The notes under the pieces are model-generated. The model had not been told where the DNA came from and made no database searches. It saw nothing but the letters and a program-made list of their open reading frames with translations. From the NCBI GenBank assembly GCA_002338715.1, contig DDIR01000027.1, positions 1 through 10,046 on the forward strand: a stretch of DNA of 10,046 bases, given 5' to 3'. A program made the position numbers and the translations under genes. Origin of the DNA: Phycisphaerales bacterium UBA1845. GTDB taxonomy: Bacteria; Planctomycetota; Phycisphaerae; UBA1845. Below are positions 1 through 7,082 of this stretch, piece after piece (positions within the stretch are counted from its first letter, which is position 1; every line of letters begins with the position of its first letter).

Positions 1-116
1 CTTGGACTTAAGCCGCTCTAGCAACTTGGGAACCCCAGTTCAATTATGGATCGAATCTCACGCCAATCAATGAATGATCATAGTTGCTCAGCATTTCCCC
101 ACAGTACTCAATTTCT
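1..116. other. Region downstream of the SulP gene
   Basis: 116 bp at the window edge with no supported gene. An imperfect hairpin (23-40, 8-bp arms with one mismatch and only 2 nt between) is not followed by a T-tract on the minus strand, so I do not call it a terminator. Confidence 0.4.
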
Positions 117-1829
117 TCAGGCGGTCGCGAGCTTTTCTGCACGGGCGATGGCATCTTCGATGGACCCGCACAGGTTTTCTTCGCCGATCATTTTGTCGAG
201 GCCGGCGTTGGTCATGGCGACCAGTGGTTGTGCGTGAACGCCGGAGAGCACGAGGTTTATGCCGTCGCGCTGGCACTTTTTGTACAGTTCCATCAACGCA
301 TGCAAGCCGGTGGCGTCGATGCACAGCACGCGGCGCATGCGCAGAATGAAGACGGCTGGCGGTCGTTCAAATCCCGCGAGCGTGTCGCGCACCCGGTCCG
401 CACTGCCGAAAAACAGCGGGCCAAACACCTCATACGCTTCGACGTTTGGCGGCAGCGCCGGAATATCAGGCGGTGGATCTTCGCCATTGTCCGCAACGCC
501 AAGCGATCCAACGCCCGACAGGTCGGCCATCCGCTTCATGAATAGAAACGAAGCCAGCACCATGCCCACCATGACGGCGATGGTGAGGTCGGTGAGAACG
601 GTCAGTCCAAACGTCGTCAGCAGCACGATGATATCGCTGCGTGGTGAGCGGAGGATCCAACGAAAGTGGTCGATCTCGCTCATGTTCCAAGCCACCATGA
701 GCAGGACCGCAGCCAACGTCGCCAGCGGGATGGCTTTGGCTAGGGGGGCTGCGACGAGCAGGATCAACAGCAGCGTCACCGCGTGAACCATGCCCGAAAT
801 CGGCGAAACTGCACCGGCGCGAATGTTGGCTACGGTTCGAGCCAACGCTCCGGTCGCCGGGATGCCCCAGAAGCATGATGTGGCCAGGTTGGCGATACCC
901 TGACCGACAAGCTCGGTGTCGGATCGATGCCTCCGCCCGGTCATACCGTCGGCGACCACAGCGCTTAAGAGCGATTCGAGGGCACAGAGGATGGCGATGG
1001 TTGTTGCTTCCGGGATTAACTCTCGCATCAGCGCGGGGCTAAATGCCGGCAGGTGCGGGGCTGGCAGGGATCGCGGAATGCCGCCGAATCGATCGCCGAT
1101 GGTGTCGGTGTTGATGCCGAACAGCGCGACGACGATTCCCGCAATGACGACCACGACAATCTGTCCGGGCAGTCGCGGCATGAATCGGCGGAGGATGATC
1201 AGAATCACCAGCGACCCGACACCGACCGCGACCGTCGATGGCTCCCAGGTTTTCCACGCGCTGGCGAGCACTTGAAGTTTGTGAATGAACTCCGGGGGAA
1301 GTGAGATCGAATTACCGCCGGCGTCGGTTGGGCGTAATCCGAAAAGGTCTTTGAGCTGGGTGGCTGCGATGACGACGGCGATCCCGCTCGTGAACCCGGT
1401 GGTCACCGGATAGGGGACGTATTTGATCAGGCGGCCAAACCCCGCGAGCCCCATGAGTACAAGGATAACGCCGGCCATCGTCGTGGCGGTGGCGAGCCCG
1501 GAATAGCCGTGTTTCGAGGCGATCTGATAGACGATGACAATGAACGCGCCGGTTGGTCCGCCGATCTGGAAGCGGCTTCCACCCAAGGCTGAAATCAGGA
1601 AACCAGCCACGATCGCGGTGAATATTCCCAAAGCGGGGGCGGTGAGCGCGGGGTTAATCGCCTGCAGTTCTGCTGCGACCGTATCGGGAATGGAAGCGAT
1701 GCCGAAAGCCATCGCCAATGGCAGAGCAATGATGCCGACAGTGATCCCTGAGATGATATCGCGACGAAGGTGCCCCAAACCGTAACCTTCACGGAGGCAC
1801 AAGATCAACTTCGGTTCAATTCTCGCCAT
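117..1829 (-). CDS. SulP/SLC26-family anion or C4-dicarboxylate transporter with C-terminal STAS domain (DauA-like)
   Basis: A 570-residue inner-membrane transporter. The SulP core fills about residues 20-432 with many hydrophobic segments. Family signatures seen are GGSRFQIGGPTGAF (83-96), a FGRLIKYVPYPVTTGFTSG stretch (131-149), the conserved acid in CALESLLSA (Glu285), DGMTG (294-298) and ELVGQGIAN (306-314). A cytoplasmic STAS domain follows at about 463-560, with IDATGLHAL (504-512) matching the phosphorylatable loop of anti-sigma-factor antagonists. From memory, segments such as LLMVAWNMSE and GPLFF match E. coli DauA (YchM, about 559 aa), a succinate/aspartate carrier, better than plant-type sulfate transporters. 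Substrate cannot be read from sequence: dicarboxylate, sulfate and bicarbonate are all possible. The ATG at 1829 is preceded by AAGGA with a 10-nt spacer. Residues 46-66 look like an insertion between TM1 and TM2. The gene stands alone, 197 bp after the PEP-CTERM gene. Family assignment is very secure. Confidence 0.95.
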   Translation of the reverse strand: MARIEPKLILCLREGYGLGHLRRDIISGITVGIIALPLAMAFGIASIPDTVAAELQAINPALTAPALGIFTAIVAGFLISALGGSRFQIGGPTGAFIVIVYQIASKHGYSGLATATTMAGVILVLMGLAGFGRLIKYVPYPVTTGFTSGIAVVIAATQLKDLFGLRPTDAGGNSISLPPEFIHKLQVLASAWKTWEPSTVAVGVGSLVILIILRRFMPRLPGQIVVVVIAGIVVALFGINTDTIGDRFGGIPRSLPAPHLPAFSPALMRELIPEATTIAILCALESLLSAVVADGMTGRRHRSDTELVGQGIANLATSCFWGIPATGALARTVANIRAGAVSPISGMVHAVTLLLILLVAAPLAKAIPLATLAAVLLMVAWNMSEIDHFRWILRSPRSDIIVLLTTFGLTVLTDLTIAVMVGMVLASFLFMKRMADLSGVGSLGVADNGEDPPPDIPALPPNVEAYEVFGPLFFGSADRVRDTLAGFERPPAVFILRMRRVLCIDATGLHALMELYKKCQRDGINLVLSGVHAQPLVAMTNAGLDKMIGEENLCGSIEDAIARAEKLATA

Positions 1830-1839
1830 TCGGTCCCGG

Positions 1840-1844
1840 TCCTT
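1840..1844 (-). promoter_or_regulatory. Ribosome binding site of the SulP gene
   Basis: On the minus strand AAGGA lies 10 nt before the ATG at 1829 and supports that start. Confidence 0.5.
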
Positions 1845-1856
1845 GCAAACGTCGCA

Positions 1857-1862
1857 ATTCTA
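1857..1862 (-). promoter_or_regulatory. Candidate -10 element for the SulP gene
   Basis: The minus strand reads TAGAAT, five of six bases of the sigma-70 consensus TATAAT, about 28 nt before the start codon. No good -35 hexamer is seen at 16-18 nt upstream, so this is tentative. It would give a short leader containing the AAGGA site. It fits the idea that the transporter gene is transcribed separately from the PEP-CTERM gene. Confidence 0.28.
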
Positions 1863-2023
1863 CAAGAACCGAACCAAGTCAGCCACAAGCCCGTGCGGTC
1901 ATTTTCGTGCGAAAAGGGGGTGAGAGTATCCGAAAGGCTTCGGGTCGTTTGTGTCCGCGACGTTGGGCAAACGCCACGATCCCATCAGCCGTTACCGCTT
2001 GTTCGATTTCGACGATGTCAGGA

Positions 2024-2737
2024 TTACCGGGTCCGCCGACAACCAACCAATGCCGCAGCGAACGCAACGATCGCAAGCGTGGTTGGCTCCGGGTAAACGA
2101 TTGTCATTGGCTGCGCACCCGTTCCATCGTCGTATCCGGCGAATCCGGCACCGATGTTGTATTGGCCGTTGTAGCCGTCGCCGTCTGGGTGAAACGAATA
2201 AGCTGAACCAACTGCTGTCCCCAAGTCTGGGGTCAGCGCGCTTGGCTGACGACGAATGTAGAACTGGTAGATAGAGACGGATGCAGAGAAGTTGAGGAAT
2301 ATGTTGAAAGATCCTAGAACTGTCGTGCCGACGCCAAAAACAGAATCTGAAAAACCACCGCCAGCAGCGAAGACGCCGCCGCCAACGTCTCCCGACGATC
2401 CGCCCGTAGTCCATCCAGGTATGGCGGTCGAGTAATTGTCCATATAAAGGTCGGGTTCAAAGCCCAAGTCGCCTTGCAAACCTGCCGCCGGATCTTCGGG
2501 CTCGGTGGTCAGTCCAAGCCAAACGCCACCGAGTCCATTGGCTGCGTCGTCAGCGTCCGTCGTCGTCCACAAGACTTCCACGGTGACACTGTCTCCCGCG
2601 ACCAAAAAAGCGTTCGTGTCATCACTCGCAGCCGGCCCGATGAATCGCAAAGAGAGCTCAGCCGCGTTGGCCGACGTAGATACTGCCGCAAAAATCACGA
2701 GCGATGCGAGGATATTGCGTCGATTCGTTCGAGTCAT
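2024..2737 (-). CDS. Secreted PEP-CTERM-sorted protein of unknown function
   Basis: A 237-residue exported protein. The N-terminus is a classic signal peptide: basic MTRTNRRN, a hydrophobic stretch (9-19), and an ANA-AE cleavage site near residue 25. The C-terminus is a PEP-CTERM sorting signal: YPEP (215-218), a short hydrophobic helix (219-232) and the basic tail CRRTR. In this family the tripartite signal is recognised by an exosortase, which cleaves it and delivers the protein to the cell surface or matrix. The middle is acidic and poor in lysine, with a Gly-rich stretch (112-128) and DGDG near 185-188, and looks like a beta-rich surface domain; I recognise no named domain. The ATG at 2737 is preferred because it opens the signal peptide and has AAGG 8 nt upstream. 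A TTG at 2794 would add 19 residues ahead of the signal peptide. No exosortase gene is in the window. Confidence 0.88.
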   Translation of the reverse strand: MTRTNRRNILASLVIFAAVSTSANAAELSLRFIGPAASDDTNAFLVAGDSVTVEVLWTTTDADDAANGLGGVWLGLTTEPEDPAAGLQGDLGFEPDLYMDNYSTAIPGWTTGGSSGDVGGGVFAAGGGFSDSVFGVGTTVLGSFNIFLNFSASVSIYQFYIRRQPSALTPDLGTAVGSAYSFHPDGDGYNGQYNIGAGFAGYDDGTGAQPMTIVYPEPTTLAIVAFAAALVGCRRTR

Positions 2738-2745
2738 GAGAGGAG

Positions 2746-2749
2746 CCTT
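2746..2749 (-). promoter_or_regulatory. Ribosome binding site deciding the PEP-CTERM start
   Basis: AAGG on the minus strand, 8 nt before the ATG at 2737. It favours this start over the TTG at 2794, which would place extra polar residues in front of the signal peptide. Confidence 0.45.
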
Positions 2750-2800
2750 TCGAAAAGGTAACTCGACGGATTGGATTGATTGGGTACAGGCCAAGGTGTT

Positions 2801-2819
2801 GAGAGTCCACCTTACTCTC
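2801..2819 (-). promoter_or_regulatory. Perfect inverted repeat in the PEP-CTERM leader
   Basis: GAGAGT and ACTCTC form perfect 6-bp arms around a 7-nt spacer, 64-82 nt upstream of the ATG at 2737. It sits next to the predicted transcription start of the candidate promoter at 2823-2851. It could be an operator or an mRNA hairpin; there is no T-tract to make it a terminator. It may also be chance. Confidence 0.25.
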
Positions 2820-2822
2820 TAA

Positions 2823-2851
2823 AGCTTATCGACCAAGAAGTCGCCGTTCAA
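2823..2851 (-). promoter_or_regulatory. Candidate sigma-70-like promoter for the PEP-CTERM gene
   Basis: The minus strand reads TTGAAC, 17 nt, TAAGCT. The -35 keeps TTGA. The -10 keeps the most conserved T, A and final T but is otherwise poor. Predicted transcription would start near 2815, giving a leader of about 78 nt. No sigma-54 type GG/GC promoter was found in this gap. Confidence 0.22.
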
Positions 2852-2928
2852 CCCGGGAACGTGGGTTTTCGGTAGGGAAATGAGGATTGTTGTTGCAATA
2901 GACTGGTTGCTGGCGCGCGGACAAAACT

Positions 2929-4665
2929 TTAATTGTCTGCGGACTCAAGCGGTTCCAGCTTCTGAACCAGGTATTGTGCGCTGCCCAACACGTGTCCATC
3001 GGGCAGGGCGTTGCAGGCCGTGTCCCACGCGTTGGCCGACTCGTCCAGGCCTAGCATATCTCTGCACTTGCTGGCGATGTTTGGGAGGAAGGGGGCCATG
3101 ATGGTTGTTAGCGTTCTTACCGTTTGCAGGCAGACGTTGACGGCTCTGCCGCAGGCTTCCATGTCGGTCTTTCGGGTTTGAAAGGGTTTGGTGTTGTCGA
3201 AGTACCCGTTGCCGGCGCGGGCGAGACTCATCATTTCTTCCTGGGCGAACTTAAAGCGGCACTCTTCGAGCGAGTCAGCCGTTCGTTTGGCGATGTCTTT
3301 GCACGCCTGCAACTGGTCGAGATCGATCTGCTCGCGATTACCGGCTGGCGGTACCTTCCCATCGAAGTACTTATGAGCGAAGGTCATCGTACGATTTACG
3401 AAGTTACCCAGGGCGGCTAACAGCTCGCCGTTGTTGCGCGTGATGAAGTCTTCGAACTCAAACGCAGATCGCTGTTGTTCCGGAGCGATGGCCGTCAAAT
3501 AGTAGCGAAGCGGATCGGGATCGTAGTCTTTAAGATAGTCTTCGATCCAGACAGCCGTCCCGCGCGACTTGCTCATCTTCTCTTCTTCTTTGCCGGGCAT
3601 CTTGAAGTTGACGAAAGCGTTGGCCACCACGTTATGCGGCAGCTGAAACTCACCCGCATCACCCTGCACGTTGTTGCTGTCATGCGTCGCAAGCAGCATG
3701 GCCGGGAATGTGATCGCGTGGAATACGATGTTGTCTTCGCCAATGAAGTTGACGATTTTGCAATCGGGGTTTCGCCACCAGTTCTTATACGCGTCTTCGC
3801 CTTCGCCAAGTCGCTGGCATAGCTCCTCGGTAAATGAGATGTAGCCAATCGGTGCGTCGAACCAGACGTACAACACCTTGCCCTCAGCATCGGGATCATC
3901 GAGCGGGACCGGAACGCCCCAACTCATGTCGCGCGTCATGGCGCGTTCGGGCAGGCCTTCGGCTTCGATGCGCCCGAGCGACTGATTGATAACGATGTCG
4001 CGCCACCGGGCGCCGCCATCTCCGTTTTTCTTACTCCGAAGCCAATCGGCCAACGGTTGTTGAAGTTGGTCGAGTCGCAGGAACCAATGTGTGGTTTCGC
4101 GAAGCTCGGGCTTGGTGCCGGTCATCGTGCTGATCGGATCGATCAAGTCGGTCTGATCCAACGATCGTCCGCAGTTTTCACACTGATCGCCAAATGCACT
4201 GTCGGATTTGCAAGTGGGGCAGGTGCCTTTCACGTAGCGATCCGGCAGAAACTGCTTTGCCTCGACGTCGAACAACTGACTTGTGGTTCGCTTGGTGAAG
4301 TAGCCCTTGTCGTGAATCTTCATGAAGAACGCCTGGCTGAGGCGTTCGTGGGTTTTGACGAATGCCGGCTGATGCGTGCCGCCGAAAATGTCGAACTCGA
4401 TGCCGAGACCCTTAAACGACTCCTGCTGCGAAGCGTTGTACTTGGCCGTCAATTCCTCGACGCTGATCCCTTCTTCGCGGGCGCTTTTGAGGGCGGCGAC
4501 ACCGTTGTCATCGCTGCCGCAGATGAAGCGTACATTGTCGCCACGGGCGCGGAGGTACCGCACGTAGATGTCGGCGGGCAGATACGCACCGGCGATGTGC
4601 CCGACGTGCAGGCGGTTGTTCGAGTAGGGCAGTCCGGACGTGACCAGAAATTGTCGATTGCTCAT
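2929..4665 (-). CDS. metG: Methionyl-tRNA synthetase
   Basis: A 578-residue class I aminoacyl-tRNA synthetase that charges tRNA-Met with methionine in the cytosol. The nucleotide-binding HIGH signature is HVGH (20-23), preceded by LPYSNN (12-17). The connective-peptide zinc knuckle has four cysteines, CPTC (149-152) and CENC (162-165), as in the E. coli-type enzyme. YVWFDAPIGY (266-275) and FIGEDNIVFH (307-316) line the methionine/AMP pocket. KMSKS is intact at 363-367, after an acidic-basic GKEEE stretch. An alpha-helical anticodon-binding domain follows to the end. The C-terminal EMAP/Trbp111-like tRNA-binding domain of longer MetRS forms is absent, a common natural variant. The ATG at 4665 has GAGG with a 6-nt spacer. 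It lies only 32 bp behind the DUF4340 gene, so it is probably in the same transcript. All catalytic signatures are present, so it should be active. Confidence 0.98.
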   Translation of the reverse strand: MSNRQFLVTSGLPYSNNRLHVGHIAGAYLPADIYVRYLRARGDNVRFICGSDDNGVAALKSAREEGISVEELTAKYNASQQESFKGLGIEFDIFGGTHQPAFVKTHERLSQAFFMKIHDKGYFTKRTTSQLFDVEAKQFLPDRYVKGTCPTCKSDSAFGDQCENCGRSLDQTDLIDPISTMTGTKPELRETTHWFLRLDQLQQPLADWLRSKKNGDGGARWRDIVINQSLGRIEAEGLPERAMTRDMSWGVPVPLDDPDAEGKVLYVWFDAPIGYISFTEELCQRLGEGEDAYKNWWRNPDCKIVNFIGEDNIVFHAITFPAMLLATHDSNNVQGDAGEFQLPHNVVANAFVNFKMPGKEEEKMSKSRGTAVWIEDYLKDYDPDPLRYYLTAIAPEQQRSAFEFEDFITRNNGELLAALGNFVNRTMTFAHKYFDGKVPPAGNREQIDLDQLQACKDIAKRTADSLEECRFKFAQEEMMSLARAGNGYFDNTKPFQTRKTDMEACGRAVNVCLQTVRTLTTIMAPFLPNIASKCRDMLGLDESANAWDTACNALPDGHVLGSAQYLVQKLEPLESADN

Positions 4666-4671
4666 AGGGGG

Positions 4672-4675
4672 CCTC
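4672..4675 (-). promoter_or_regulatory. Ribosome binding site of metG
   Basis: GAGG on the minus strand, 6 nt before the ATG at 4665, inside the 32-bp gap after the DUF4340 gene. The gap leaves little room for a promoter, which supports read-through from the ABC operon. Confidence 0.5.
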
Positions 4676-4697
4676 GTTGATTCGTTCGCCCGGCAGA

Positions 4698-7076
4698 CTA
4701 ACCGCCCTGCGCGAATTCATCAACGTTGATGGCCACCTGCGTGATCGTCTCAGCCGGTACCGTGAACACGTCGCTGCTGCCTTCCGAAGCCGCGAAGTGA
4801 TTGCCCTGGCTGTCGGTTTTCTCCGAGATAAACAGGGCGGGAAGCTCGCCGGCTGCCAAGGTGACGTTCAATCGGTAACGCGGTTCGTCCAATCCATAAA
4901 CCGCAACATCCGGGGCGCCGTACTGCACGACACGGTTAATCGCCGCGTTCTTCACCCGCAGCACATAGTTCGCCACCTTGGCTTGGTCGAGCGGGACATC
5001 GGGTTCCTGGACGTAGAACCACTGGCCATCCTCCTTGCTGAGTCCAAGCGTCGAATCGCCATCGGTCATCGTGACGGCTGACACGTCGTCGGCTTCAAAG
5101 GAGAAGATCTGCTTCTTGCGATACTCGGCGAGGAAGTCCGGCAGCAACGTGTCGGCGATGATGTAAACGTATTCAGGTGTATCGACGCGCTGAACGTATA
5201 CATGACCATTCGCCTGGCCGATCAGCAGTTCGTAGGTTTCTGCCGGCGGCTGGATTTTTTCGACGCGATTGGTGCCATTGCTGTTGACGTCATCGGGCAG
5301 GACGCGATACGCCACCGGTGGGGTGATGGTGTAGGCGAAACGAACGGCTGGCTTGTCGAGACCATACTTGGATCGATCGTCGCCATCCGCGAGATCCACG
5401 ATGCTCATCGCCCGCAGATTTGAGAGCATGCTGAGCAGTCGCTGCAACTGTAACTCGTCGACCTGGCTTTGGACGGGGGCGGTCATCAACCACTGGTCAT
5501 CGGTTTGCGTCAAGGTGACGGACATCGCCGGTTCCGATCCGCCCAGTGCGCCGGCAGTCCGCTCGATGGTGATCGATTGGATGCGTTCCTTCGGTTGGGC
5601 GACAACGGTGGAATCGCGATAGACCGTTTCGCTGCGAAGCAGTTTGACGATGTCGGTGGTGTTGACCTTGGCGATGGTGTCGTTGGCGCGGATGTAGGTC
5701 AGTCGCTTGGATGCGCTGTCGAGGAGCGAGCCGATGGTCAGGGTGAGGTTGTCTTCGTCGTCGTCGAACTTCAGCGCGACGACGCCTTTGGGATTATTGA
5801 ATCCGAATTCCGCATCGTCGACGGATGCGCCGGCGATGAAGTTGACCGCTTTCAAATCCTTGATCGCGGTGAGGAGGCTATGGATTTCGACCCGGTCGGC
5901 CAGCGCTTGCGACTCGGCGAAACGCCAATCGGTCCCGCTGCGCTCGAATAGCGTGGTGACGCCGCCGTGGGTCAACGTGATCGACCGGGCGGTCGTGGTG
6001 TCGCGTTCGATGAAGCCGTTGTCACGCCATTCCTTGAGATTCGGTGCGAACGTGTCGGCGAGGTTCTTGGCCACCGTGCCAACGATCTTTTCATCGCCGC
6101 GACTTGCGTAGACTTTCGTGTCTTCGCCGATGGGGCTGACGCTGGATAAGCGAAGTACGAATTCGGAGATGACTTCCTTGGGTTCCGGAAGTGTTCCGTT
6201 TGAGTCTGCGTCGCTATCGGTCTTTGGAACTTCGAGTTTTGCGGAAGTCGCGATGATGGTGCGGGCGTTATCGTCCAGGCCGTAACGCGCCATATCGCTG
6301 ACGTTGCCCGCGACCCATTTCTGCGCCCGAAGCGCGGCGAACGTGCTGCATACCTTGTTAATCTGATCGGCGAGTCCCTTGGCCGGCGTGGGTTTTTCGA
6401 ATCGCCACTCGGCGCCGGTCTTGGCCATCACGTATGTATCGATACCGCCGTCGGGATTGGGCTCGCGAACTTCCAGGCGAACGATCTGCCCGGTTTCGAC
6501 ATCGAACATCTTCTGATCCCGATAAGCCAGTGCCTCGTCCTTGAGCAAACTCTTGAGCGCCGCGTTCACCCGGTAGATGGTCGGATCGTCGTCGAGCGAC
6601 ACATATGCTTCGCGACTTCCCTCGTCTCGGCCAACATGCACGCGAACGATTTTATCGTCGGCGTTGGTCAAGGTGATTGTCGCGTGGGGTGGTTGAAGTC
6701 CGCAGCTTTCGGCTGTGACGGAACCCGTTGATCCGTCGTGTTTGCTGGTGTATTCGAGCTTCTTTAGCTGCGAGGCAATCGTTTCGACCTGCCACTTTTG
6801 AACGGCGAATTCGTAAGGTGACGTCATCGCCCAGGTGGCGTCATCTTCGCTTTCACCTTCAGCCTTTACAAACGTCCAGCTTGGTTCATCTGCTTTCGAT
6901 ACTTCGATACGAACTGTGTCGCCGAAATCGTCGTCGATCAGCTTTTCGAGTTCGACTTTTGCCGTGTTCGCCGACGGTTTCTCCGGTGCGGTGATCTTCT
7001 CTTCGGGCAATGCGAAGATGAGAACCGCAACGATCGCGACGAGGACAAACAGGATTCCCGTGGTTTTGAAATTCAT
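4698..7076 (-). CDS. Membrane-anchored DUF4340 protein with five repeated modules, auxiliary to a Gld-type ABC system
   Basis: A 792-residue protein with an N-terminal signal anchor (hydrophobic 6-23, no lipobox or clear cleavage site), so the remainder is probably extracytoplasmic. The rest consists of five degenerate DUF4340-like modules. Each has a Trp-x-hydrophobic strand (W82, W224, W384, W529, W686), then 40-43 residues later a YGLD-like motif (CGLQ 125, YGLD 265, FGFN 424, YGLD 571, YGLD 727). In modules 1-4 a Y/W-R motif (185, 350, 486, 652) closes the unit. Modules 2 and 4 carry an extra Asp/Asn-Ser-Asn-Gly-Thr insert. DUF4340 proteins are typically encoded next to GldG-like proteins and ABC-2 permeases; biochemical function is not known to me. 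The ATG at 7076 has GGAG 10 nt upstream inside the preceding gene's end, with a 6-bp gap: translational coupling is likely. Low Cys and no catalytic motif suggest a binding or structural role. Confidence 0.88.
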   Translation of the reverse strand: MNFKTTGILFVLVAIVAVLIFALPEEKITAPEKPSANTAKVELEKLIDDDFGDTVRIEVSKADEPSWTFVKAEGESEDDATWAMTSPYEFAVQKWQVETIASQLKKLEYTSKHDGSTGSVTAESCGLQPPHATITLTNADDKIVRVHVGRDEGSREAYVSLDDDPTIYRVNAALKSLLKDEALAYRDQKMFDVETGQIVRLEVREPNPDGGIDTYVMAKTGAEWRFEKPTPAKGLADQINKVCSTFAALRAQKWVAGNVSDMARYGLDDNARTIIATSAKLEVPKTDSDADSNGTLPEPKEVISEFVLRLSSVSPIGEDTKVYASRGDEKIVGTVAKNLADTFAPNLKEWRDNGFIERDTTTARSITLTHGGVTTLFERSGTDWRFAESQALADRVEIHSLLTAIKDLKAVNFIAGASVDDAEFGFNNPKGVVALKFDDDEDNLTLTIGSLLDSASKRLTYIRANDTIAKVNTTDIVKLLRSETVYRDSTVVAQPKERIQSITIERTAGALGGSEPAMSVTLTQTDDQWLMTAPVQSQVDELQLQRLLSMLSNLRAMSIVDLADGDDRSKYGLDKPAVRFAYTITPPVAYRVLPDDVNSNGTNRVEKIQPPAETYELLIGQANGHVYVQRVDTPEYVYIIADTLLPDFLAEYRKKQIFSFEADDVSAVTMTDGDSTLGLSKEDGQWFYVQEPDVPLDQAKVANYVLRVKNAAINRVVQYGAPDVAVYGLDEPRYRLNVTLAAGELPALFISEKTDSQGNHFAASEGSSDVFTVPAETITQVAINVDEFAQGG
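4713..6911 (-). repeat. Five-module protein-level repeat, organised as a super-repeat of about 302 codons
   Basis: Within the DUF4340 gene, landmark residues recur with a two-module period: W82, W384 and W686 are each 302 apart; Y/W-R at 185 and 486 (301) and at 350 and 652 (302); YGLD-like at 125, 424, 727 (299, 303) and 265, 571 (306). Single-module spacing alternates, about 142/160/145/157, because modules 2 and 4 hold an insertion just after the YGLD strand (about 279-302 and 586-612), each with a D/N-SNGT motif. The repeat is seen in protein only; nucleotide identity appears low, so the duplication is old. Confidence 0.7.
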
Positions 7077-7082
7077 TGATGC

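Larger units (their letters stand above)
1830..2023. other. Intergenic region between the PEP-CTERM and SulP genes
   Basis: 194 bp with no supported gene. It holds the candidate -10 (1857-1862), the SulP ribosome binding site, and a perfect 5-bp hairpin (CCGAA, loop of 4, TTCGG; 1930-1943) that has no T-tract after it on either strand. No convincing terminator was found for the PEP-CTERM gene. Confidence 0.5.
2738..2928. other. Intergenic region between metG and the PEP-CTERM gene
   Basis: 191 bp without a supported gene. It contains the weak candidate promoter and the inverted repeat listed separately. A 5-bp stem (AACCC/GGGTT, 2850-2867) has no T-tract on the minus strand, so no clear terminator for the metG transcript is seen. 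Confidence 0.5.

Noticed and set aside
23..40. Imperfect inverted repeat downstream of the SulP gene
   Set aside because: One mismatch, nearly no loop and no T-tract; not good enough for a terminator call.
84..545. Plus-strand open frames opposite the SulP STAS region
   Set aside because: They lie fully antisense to a clear SulP/STAS coding sequence and encode nothing recognisable.
1930..1943. Hairpin CCGAA/TTCGG as a terminator after the PEP-CTERM gene
   Set aside because: Short stem and no T-tract on either strand; could form but not a convincing terminator.
1879..2076. A 65-codon minus-strand frame crossing the end of the PEP-CTERM gene and the following gap
   Set aside because: It starts inside the PEP-CTERM coding region in another frame and shows no recognisable domain or clear ribosome binding site.
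2738..2794. Longer PEP-CTERM protein starting at TTG 2794
   Set aside because: It would put 19 extra residues ahead of a complete signal peptide; the ATG at 2737 has a suitable AAGG upstream.
2850..2867. Stem AACCC/GGGTT as a metG terminator
   Set aside because: Only 5 bp with an 8-nt loop and no T-tract after it on the minus strand.
2738..2928. Sigma-54 promoter, as known for some PEP-CTERM regulons
   Set aside because: A TGGC is present near 2790 but the matching GC element at the right spacing is missing.
4057..4680. A 207-codon open frame on the plus strand opposite the start of metG
   Set aside because: It is antisense to a full-length, motif-complete metG; its protein shows no family features. 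Long open antisense frames are expected in GC-rich genes.
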